A DNA stretch of 10,247 nt from NCBI GenBank assembly GCA_023424095.1, contig JAFAEG010000043.1, positions 1 through 10,247 of the forward strand. Direction: 5' to 3'. Made by a program: the position numbers and the translations under genes. The stretch's first letter is position 1. Each line of letters starts with the position of its first letter. Below, piece by piece: positions 6,884 through 10,247 of this stretch. Origin of the DNA: Pseudomonadota bacterium (GTDB lineage: Bacteria; Pseudomonadota; Alphaproteobacteria; Sphingomonadales; Sphingomonadaceae). The notes under the pieces are model-generated. The model was given only the letters and a program-made list of their open reading frames with translations. It was not told the DNA's origin and made no database searches.

Positions 6884-6956
6884 GTTGAAATCCCCCCAGA
6901 AGCGGAGCGCCCCTCGCCCCGAATCCTGTGAAGGCTAGCCTGCGTCTTGGGCGCGC

Positions 6957-7607
6957 TCAAGCGCGGGCGAAGAACATCAGATAAGCCAAGCGGCCGGTCT
7001 CGGGCGAGTCGCCAAAGCCCGGGCGGCTGTTGTGGAACAGCCAGGGCGAGAAGAGGATCAGCCGGTTGAAGCGCATCGGCGCGGTGAAGCTGCGCTCCCA
7101 GGCGGCGGGCTTCAGCGTGTCGCGATTGACGGTCTCCGCGACCAGATCGTCGATGCTGGCGCGGCCGGCGGCGAGCAGGCCAGCGGGCGTGGTGGGCACC
7201 GAGTCCAGCCCGGTGCGGCGGTGGCGGAAGAAATCGGTGCCGCCCTGCGCGTGCTCGGGCAGGCTGAGATAGAGGATGCCGGAATAGAAAGCCGGGTCGA
7301 TGTGGACGCCGGACAGGCCCTTGTCGCGCTTGAGCGTGAGGCGGCAATGGCCGTGCAGGGTGCCGGGCGCAGCGCGCACCGGCTCGCCGCTCGCCCTGGA
7401 GACGAAATCGTCGAGCCCGGCGATCGGCAAGGCGCGGTCCGAGGTGATGCCGGGATAATTGCCGGCCTTGTCCGCACCTGAATAGCCGAGGCCGAGCGCC
7501 TGCCGGCGCAGCTCGAGCGGATTGGCGACGAAATCGTCGAACATGAGGAAGGAAGGGAGGGGCACGCGCTCAGTGTCGGCGGGCCGGATGAATGGCGCAA
7601 GACCCAA
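6957..7607 (-). CDS. DUF6445-type protein with a 2-oxoglutarate/Fe(II) dioxygenase-like motif
   Basis: This encodes up to 216 residues. The N-terminal part contains 'FDDFVANPLELRRQALGLGY' and 'NYPGITSDRALP', typical of DUF6445. The core 'SGVHIDPAFYSGILYLSLPEHAQGGTDFFRHRRTG' and the end 'RLILFSPWLFHNSRPGFGDSPETGRLAYLMFF' make the double-stranded beta-helix pattern of 2-oxoglutarate/Fe(II) oxygenases. His102 and Asp104 (H-x-D), His192 and Arg206 are the likely iron and co-substrate residues, all present. The substrate is unknown; hydroxylation of a peptide or small molecule is the family-level guess. The start is uncertain: the longest frame begins at a TTG (7607), with a GTG at residue 15 and an ATG at residue 22 as alternatives, none with a clear ribosome-binding site. 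It stands divergent from the msr unit and 73 bases upstream of the DUF2569 start on the same strand. Confidence 0.8.
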   Translation of the reverse strand: MGLAPFIRPADTERVPLPSFLMFDDFVANPLELRRQALGLGYSGADKAGNYPGITSDRALPIAGLDDFVSRASGEPVRAAPGTLHGHCRLTLKRDKGLSGVHIDPAFYSGILYLSLPEHAQGGTDFFRHRRTGLDSVPTTPAGLLAAGRASIDDLVAETVNRDTLKPAAWERSFTAPMRFNRLILFSPWLFHNSRPGFGDSPETGRLAYLMFFARA

Positions 7608-7653
7608 GAGTCAGGGCCGGTTCAGCGCGGGGCAGGCATAGCGGCATGTCTGT

Positions 7654-7836
7654 ATGCGTATGCTTGCCCTTCTTGCGATCCCCGGGATCGTGCTGACCAG
7701 CATGGTGCAGGGCGGCGTCACGGCGGCGCCCGAGCCGCCGCGGCTCCTGGCTCTGTCCAAGGAGCAACGGGTGAAGCTGATCGCCGGCCTGGCCGAGGAT
7801 CGACGGACGGCCGGGGAGAGCCTATCTTCCCGCTAG
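7654..7836 (+). CDS. Small putative exported protein of unknown function
   Basis: This 60-residue frame begins MRMLALLAIPGIVLTSMVQGGVTAAPEPP, which looks like a short signal peptide or membrane anchor. A polar tail with 'LSKEQRVKLIAGLAEDRR' follows. Codon use has mostly G or C at third positions, as in neighbouring real genes. Its stop lies only 10 bases before the msrB start, which suggests a shared transcript. No clear ribosome-binding site precedes the ATG, and I recognise no family, so its reality is moderate. The antisense frame over the same DNA is weaker and is treated as a shadow. Confidence 0.5.
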   Translation: MRMLALLAIPGIVLTSMVQGGVTAAPEPPRLLALSKEQRVKLIAGLAEDRRTAGESLSSR

Positions 7837-7846
7837 AGGTGCCGAG

Positions 7847-8326
7847 ATGATGATTTCGCGCAGATCTTTCCTGGGTGGGTGCGCCGCGCTGGCGATTGCC
7901 GGTTGCGGCAGCGAGGCGCCGGCGTCGGCGCAGGGCAATTTCCCCTTCCGGCTCAGCGATGCGCAATGGCGGGCGCGGCTGAGCCCGGCGGCCTATAATG
8001 TGTTGCGCCGGCACGGCACCGAGCGGGCCGGCTCGTCGCCGCTCGACCGCGAGCATCGCCGGGGCACCTTCCACTGCGCCGGCTGCAACCACCGCCTGTT
8101 CGCGTCCGAGACCAAGTTCGACAGCGGCACCGGCTGGCCGAGCTTCTTCCGGCCGCTGCCGCGCGCGATCGGCACCAGCACCGACCGCAGCCTGGGCTCG
8201 GTGCGCACCGAAGTGCATTGCGCCAATTGCGGCGGCCATCTGGGCCATGTCTTCAACGACGGGCCACGCCCGACCGGGCTGCGCTATTGCATGAACGGCG
8301 TCGCGATGACGTTTCGCGCGGCATGA
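7847..8326 (+). CDS. msrB: Exported peptide-methionine (R)-S-oxide reductase MsrB, Tat/lipoprotein type
   Basis: This encodes 159 residues. MsrB reduces the R form of methionine sulfoxide in proteins. The N-terminus MMISRRSFLGGCAALAIAGC has a twin-arginine motif (RRSFLGG) and a lipobox (AIAGC, Cys20), so the enzyme is probably exported folded and lipid-anchored. The SelR/MsrB domain covers about residues 35-157. Zinc is held by C77-x2-C80 and C125-x2-C128, the substrate region includes 'FDSGTGWPSFF', and the catalytic Cys148 sits in 'RYCMNG'. The position that carries the resolving cysteine in many MsrBs (GCGWPSF) is Thr95 here. The start follows GAGGTG in the spacer after the small exported protein. 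The stop overlaps the msrA start as ATGA, giving translational coupling. Confidence 0.95.
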   Translation: MMISRRSFLGGCAALAIAGCGSEAPASAQGNFPFRLSDAQWRARLSPAAYNVLRRHGTERAGSSPLDREHRRGTFHCAGCNHRLFASETKFDSGTGWPSFFRPLPRAIGTSTDRSLGSVRTEVHCANCGGHLGHVFNDGPRPTGLRYCMNGVAMTFRAA

Positions 8327-9024
8327 CCGGGTTGGTGAAGCGCCTGATGGGCACCGCGATCGGCACCGGCGTCGCGGCGTCGCTGCTGGCGATCGGGCTG
8401 TACGCGACCGGGGTCCAGCCGACCCCGGCACCGGCCGAGGCGGCAATTCCCTTGCCCGCCCCCGCGACCGACGCGCGGGAAGGCAATCAGGCGGTGGCGG
8501 TGTTCGCCGGCGGCTGCTTCTGGGGCGTCGAGGGCGTGTTCGAACATGTCCGCGGCGTGCGCAGCGTTGCCGCGGGCTATGCCGGCGGCCAGGCGGGCAA
8601 TGCCAATTACGACGCGGTCAGCGGCGGCCAGACCAACCATGCCGAGGCGGTGCGCATCGTCTATGACCCGCGCCAGATCAGCTACGGGCGGCTGCTGCAG
8701 ATCCTCTTCTCGGTCGCGCACGATCCGACCCAGCTGAACCGGCAGGGGCCGGACGTCGGCCGGCAATATCGCTCGGCCATCTTCCCGCAGAATGCCGAAC
8801 AGAGGCGGGTGGCGCAGGCCTATATCCGCCAGATCGGCGGGCGGTTCGGGCGGCCGGTGGTGACGCGGATCGAAGGCGGAGGCTTCTATCGGGCCGAACC
8901 CTATCACCAGGATTTCATGCGCCGGAACCCGCGCCATTCCTACATCGTCGCCCACGATGCGCCGAAGCTGGCGGCGCTGCGCGCCACCTTCCCGCAACTC
9001 TACAGCGCCCGTCCCGCTACCTGA
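8323..9024 (+). CDS. msrA: Membrane-anchored or exported peptide-methionine (S)-S-oxide reductase MsrA
   Basis: This encodes 233 residues. MsrA reduces the S form of methionine sulfoxide. A hydrophobic N-terminus (about residues 10-30, GTAIGTGVAASLLAIGLYATG) and a Pro/Ala linker precede the MsrA domain, so the enzyme acts outside the cytoplasm beside MsrB. The domain starts 'AVAVFAGGCFWGVEGVFEHVRGV', with catalytic Cys65 in GCFW. Further landmarks are 'GYAGGQAGNANYDAVSGGQTNHAEAVRIVYDP', 'FSVAHDPTQLNRQGPDVGRQYRSAIF' and 'AEPYHQDF'. Cys65 is the only cysteine, so the usual C-terminal resolving cysteines are absent. The ATG at 8323 overlaps the msrB stop by four bases. Upstream open sequence in this frame is inside msrB and is not used. 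Confidence 0.95.
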   Translation: MTGLVKRLMGTAIGTGVAASLLAIGLYATGVQPTPAPAEAAIPLPAPATDAREGNQAVAVFAGGCFWGVEGVFEHVRGVRSVAAGYAGGQAGNANYDAVSGGQTNHAEAVRIVYDPRQISYGRLLQILFSVAHDPTQLNRQGPDVGRQYRSAIFPQNAEQRRVAQAYIRQIGGRFGRPVVTRIEGGGFYRAEPYHQDFMRRNPRHSYIVAHDAPKLAALRATFPQLYSARPAT

Positions 9025-9051
9025 GCCAGACGTGCCAGGTGGAAAGCTTGC

Positions 9052-9057
9052 TTGACA
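9052..9057 (+). promoter_or_regulatory. Candidate -35 element (TTGACA) of the membrane protein/XRE operon
   Basis: A consensus TTGACA stands 53 bases before the ATG at 9110. At the expected spacing, the -10 region falls within the left arm of the palindrome at 9072-9089 and is not a clear TATAAT match. A repressor bound there would block the promoter. The -10 assignment is uncertain. Confidence 0.45.
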
Positions 9058-9071
9058 CTTGTGCGCCGATG

Positions 9072-9089
9072 TGGAAAGTTTTCTTTCCA
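9072..9089 (+). promoter_or_regulatory. Palindromic candidate operator (TGGAAAG-4-CTTTCCA)
   Basis: TGGAAAGTTTTCTTTCCA is a perfect 7-bp inverted repeat with a four-base spacer, lying between the TTGACA element and the ribosome-binding site (AAAGGAG, 9097-9103). The left half-site GTGGAAAG (9071-9078) is repeated at 9039-9046, exactly 32 bases upstream, about three helical turns. The small XRE regulator encoded two genes on is the obvious candidate ligand, by autoregulation. This is inference from position and symmetry. Confidence 0.55.
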
Positions 9090-9109
9090 TAACGGAAAAG
9101 GAGCTTGTC

Positions 9110-9526
9110 ATGGCATCGTCGATTTTCGCCGCCGATCGGCGTTACCTCGGGCGCGTCATGCTGCTGACCCTGCTCTATCTGGGCGCCATGTTCGCGGCGA
9201 GCAGGCTGATCCGCAGCGGCCAGGTCGAGGGCTGGCCCGCTTATCTGCTCGCCGTGCTGCCGGGCCTGCTGCTGGCCGCGACTTTCGTGGCGCTGGGCCG
9301 GATGATCGTCGAGGAGAAGGACGAATATCGGCGGATGCTGCTGGTTCGCCAGACGCTGATCGCGACCGGCTTCACGCTCTCGGCGATCACGATCTGGGGC
9401 CATATGGAGCTGTTCGGCTTCGTGCCGCGGTTCGACGCGATCTACATCATATTGCTGTGGGCAGTCGGGCTGGTGCTTGGCAGCCTGTACAATCTGCGCA
9501 GGCTCGCGCCGGCGGACGCGGAATGA
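9110..9526 (+). CDS. Four-helix membrane protein of unknown function, partner of an XRE regulator
   Basis: This encodes 138 residues with four predicted membrane helices at about 13-31, 43-66, 80-98 and 108-127. The cytoplasmic-type loop between helices 2 and 3 is charged (EEKDEYRRMLLVRQ). There is no enzymatic motif. The ATG at 9110 follows AAAGGAG at six bases; a longer frame starting at 9059 would run through the palindrome and is not favoured. The stop overlaps the start of the next gene as ATGA. As I recall, small membrane proteins paired with a short XRE regulator are common in Gram-positive and proteobacterial genomes. They are often annotated only as hypothetical, so the pair rather than the single gene is the recognisable unit. 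Confidence 0.85.
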   Translation: MASSIFAADRRYLGRVMLLTLLYLGAMFAASRLIRSGQVEGWPAYLLAVLPGLLLAATFVALGRMIVEEKDEYRRMLLVRQTLIATGFTLSAITIWGHMELFGFVPRFDAIYIILLWAVGLVLGSLYNLRRLAPADAE

Positions 9527-9729
9527 AGACGCGGCTACGCGTGCTGCGGGCCGAGCGGGGCTGGAGCCAGCAGGATCTGGCCGAACGGCTGGAGGTGTCG
9601 CGGCAGAGCGTGAATGCGATCGAGACCGGCCGCTTCGATCCGTCGCTGCCGCTCGCCTTTCGCATCTCCGATCTGTTCGGGCTCCCGATCGAGCAGATTT
9701 TCGTCAATCCGTCGCAGCCGCAGGAGTGA
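9523..9729 (+). CDS. Small XRE/Cro-C1-type helix-turn-helix transcriptional regulator
   Basis: This encodes 68 residues that are almost only a Cro/C1-type DNA-binding domain. 'LRVLRAERGWSQQDLAERLEVSRQSVNAIETGRFDPSLPLAFRISDLFGLPIEQIF' contains the first helix, the HTH (about residues 15-36, with the recognition helix SRQSVNAIE), and helices 4-5 ending in the 'P.E.IF' signature of the short YozG-like regulators. There is no effector domain. It overlaps the membrane-protein gene by four bases (ATGA), so it is translated with it. It probably controls its own operon through the palindrome at 9072-9089. The membrane partner could modulate it, but nothing in the sequence proves this. Confidence 0.93.
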   Translation: MKTRLRVLRAERGWSQQDLAERLEVSRQSVNAIETGRFDPSLPLAFRISDLFGLPIEQIFVNPSQPQE

Positions 9730-9853
9730 ATGCCAAGATTCCTGCGACAATCTGCGACCGATCTTGCCCGCACCGGAGATATGGCTGCGACACGCACCCG
9801 CCAGATTGGACCTGTCGCCACGGAAGGCGTCGCGTAAGTCCAAGGAGTTCACC
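9730..9853 (+). promoter_or_regulatory. Intergenic leader of the secreted helical protein gene
   Basis: These 124 bases must contain the promoter of the gene at 9854, or be a leader cotranscribed from upstream. No convincing -35/-10 pair is seen. The heptamer CTGCGAC occurs three times (9742, 9752 and 9785) without symmetry. The ribosome-binding site AAGGAG lies six bases before the ATG. Confidence 0.35.
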
Positions 9854-10201
9854 ATGCGCAAGATCGTCATCTCCGCCATGATCGCCGGTGCGGCGGTCAT
9901 TGCCACCCCGGCCTCGGCCCAGTCCTGGTTCAACCAGCGCCCCGTCGCCGCGCACAACAACATCCGCGCCGAGATCAACCAGCTCAGCAACCAGATCAGC
10001 CAGGCGGAACGGCGTCGCGCCATTTCGACCCGCGAGGCCCAGGCCCTGCGCCGCCAGATGATCCAGGTGCAGCGCAACTTCGCCGCCTACAGCCGCAACG
10101 GCATCGACCGGCGCGAAGCGGCGACGCTGGATCGCCAGCTCGATCAGGTCCGTCGCAACCTGCGTGCTGAGCAGCGCGACCGTAACAACCGCCGGAGGTA
10201 G
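9854..10201 (+). CDS. Secreted highly charged helical protein of unknown function
   Basis: This encodes 115 residues. The first 22 residues (MRKIVISAMIAGAAVIATPASA) are a clear Sec signal peptide with cleavage before QSW, so the mature protein is periplasmic or secreted. The mature part is rich in Gln, Arg, Asn and Glu and predicted helical. It contains 'NNIRAEINQLSNQISQAERRRAISTREAQALRRQMIQVQRNFAAYSRNGIDRREAATLDRQLDQVRRNLRAEQRD', in which the two halves look like a duplicated helical hairpin ('...ISTREAQALRRQ...' and '...IDRREAATLDRQ...'). It ends in a basic tail (RNNRRR). Similar short proteins are, as I recall, frequent in Sphingomonadales without known function. The ATG is fixed by AAGGAG and the signal peptide. 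There is no operon partner within the window. Confidence 0.88.
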   Translation: MRKIVISAMIAGAAVIATPASAQSWFNQRPVAAHNNIRAEINQLSNQISQAERRRAISTREAQALRRQMIQVQRNFAAYSRNGIDRREAATLDRQLDQVRRNLRAEQRDRNNRRR

Positions 10202-10220
10202 TTCCGGATAGCCAATCGCC

Positions 10221-10247
10221 GCGCGGCCAAATTGCCCCATGCCGCGC
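10221..10247 (+). terminator. Probable terminator stem at the window edge
   Basis: GCGCGGC (10221-10227) is complementary to GCCGCGC (10241-10247), with a 13-base loop, 19 bases after the stop of the secreted helical protein gene. The window ends at the last stem base, so a following T-run cannot be seen. Confidence 0.4.

Noticed and set aside
7570..7767. 65-codon minus-strand open frame next to the DUF6445 gene
   Set aside because: It overlaps the DUF6445 start and the small exported-protein frame, and shows no recognisable motif.
9742..9791. Three copies of CTGCGAC before the secreted helical protein gene
   Set aside because: The heptamer is GC-typical, unevenly spaced (10 and 33 bases) and lacks symmetry; chance is adequate.

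Overview
The window is a GC-rich stretch with the codon use and gene content of an alphaproteobacterium of the order Sphingomonadales (Sphingomonas-like). That placement rests on protein character: a YceI protein, DUF2569 and DUF6445 proteins, short secreted proteins and ATGA-overlapped gene pairs. It does not rest on an rRNA gene or a database search. Most of the window is ordinary chromosome of short operons on both strands.

Left part (1-3592). The window opens with the tail of a probable thermonuclease-family protein. A secreted YceI lipocalin-like protein follows on the minus strand, divergent from a 38-residue lysine-rich protein. Next is a two-gene plus-strand unit: a small secreted protein of unknown function, then a 99-residue protein built from six 'SFPD' repeats that matches my recollection of the 7(1) septoil-knot family. 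A minus-strand helix-turn-helix protein converges on it. That gene is divergent from a small DUF2061 membrane protein that has a perfect 7-1-7 palindrome just upstream. A VOC/glyoxalase-fold protein follows on the minus strand.

Middle (3593-4369). This is a visibly AT-richer patch holding two gene remnants on the minus strand. One is the 5' part of a methyltransferase-like gene, interrupted by two in-frame TAG codons. It runs out of frame into the 3' half of an AlkB-like dioxygenase whose iron and 2-oxoglutarate residues are all present. It looks like decaying transferred DNA joined by a deletion.

Thiamine region (4370-6883). thiC lies behind a TPP riboswitch whose downstream leader can form two competing helices, one of which covers the thiC ribosome-binding site. 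A DUF2569 membrane protein lies upstream on the same strand.

Right part (6957-10247). A DUF6445-type protein with an HxD...H...R pattern is divergent from a plus-strand unit encoding a short secreted protein, an exported lipoprotein-type MsrB and a membrane-anchored or exported MsrA (msrB and msrA overlap by ATGA). Both Msr enzymes have only the catalytic cysteine. Next is a four-helix membrane protein overlapped by a small XRE-type regulator, with a palindromic candidate operator in the promoter. The last gene encodes a secreted, charged helical protein. There are no tRNA or rRNA genes, CRISPR arrays, intact insertion sequences or prophage modules. No complete undescribed system is evident. 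The least understood pieces are the knot-protein operon, the amber-interrupted remnant and the membrane protein/XRE pair.
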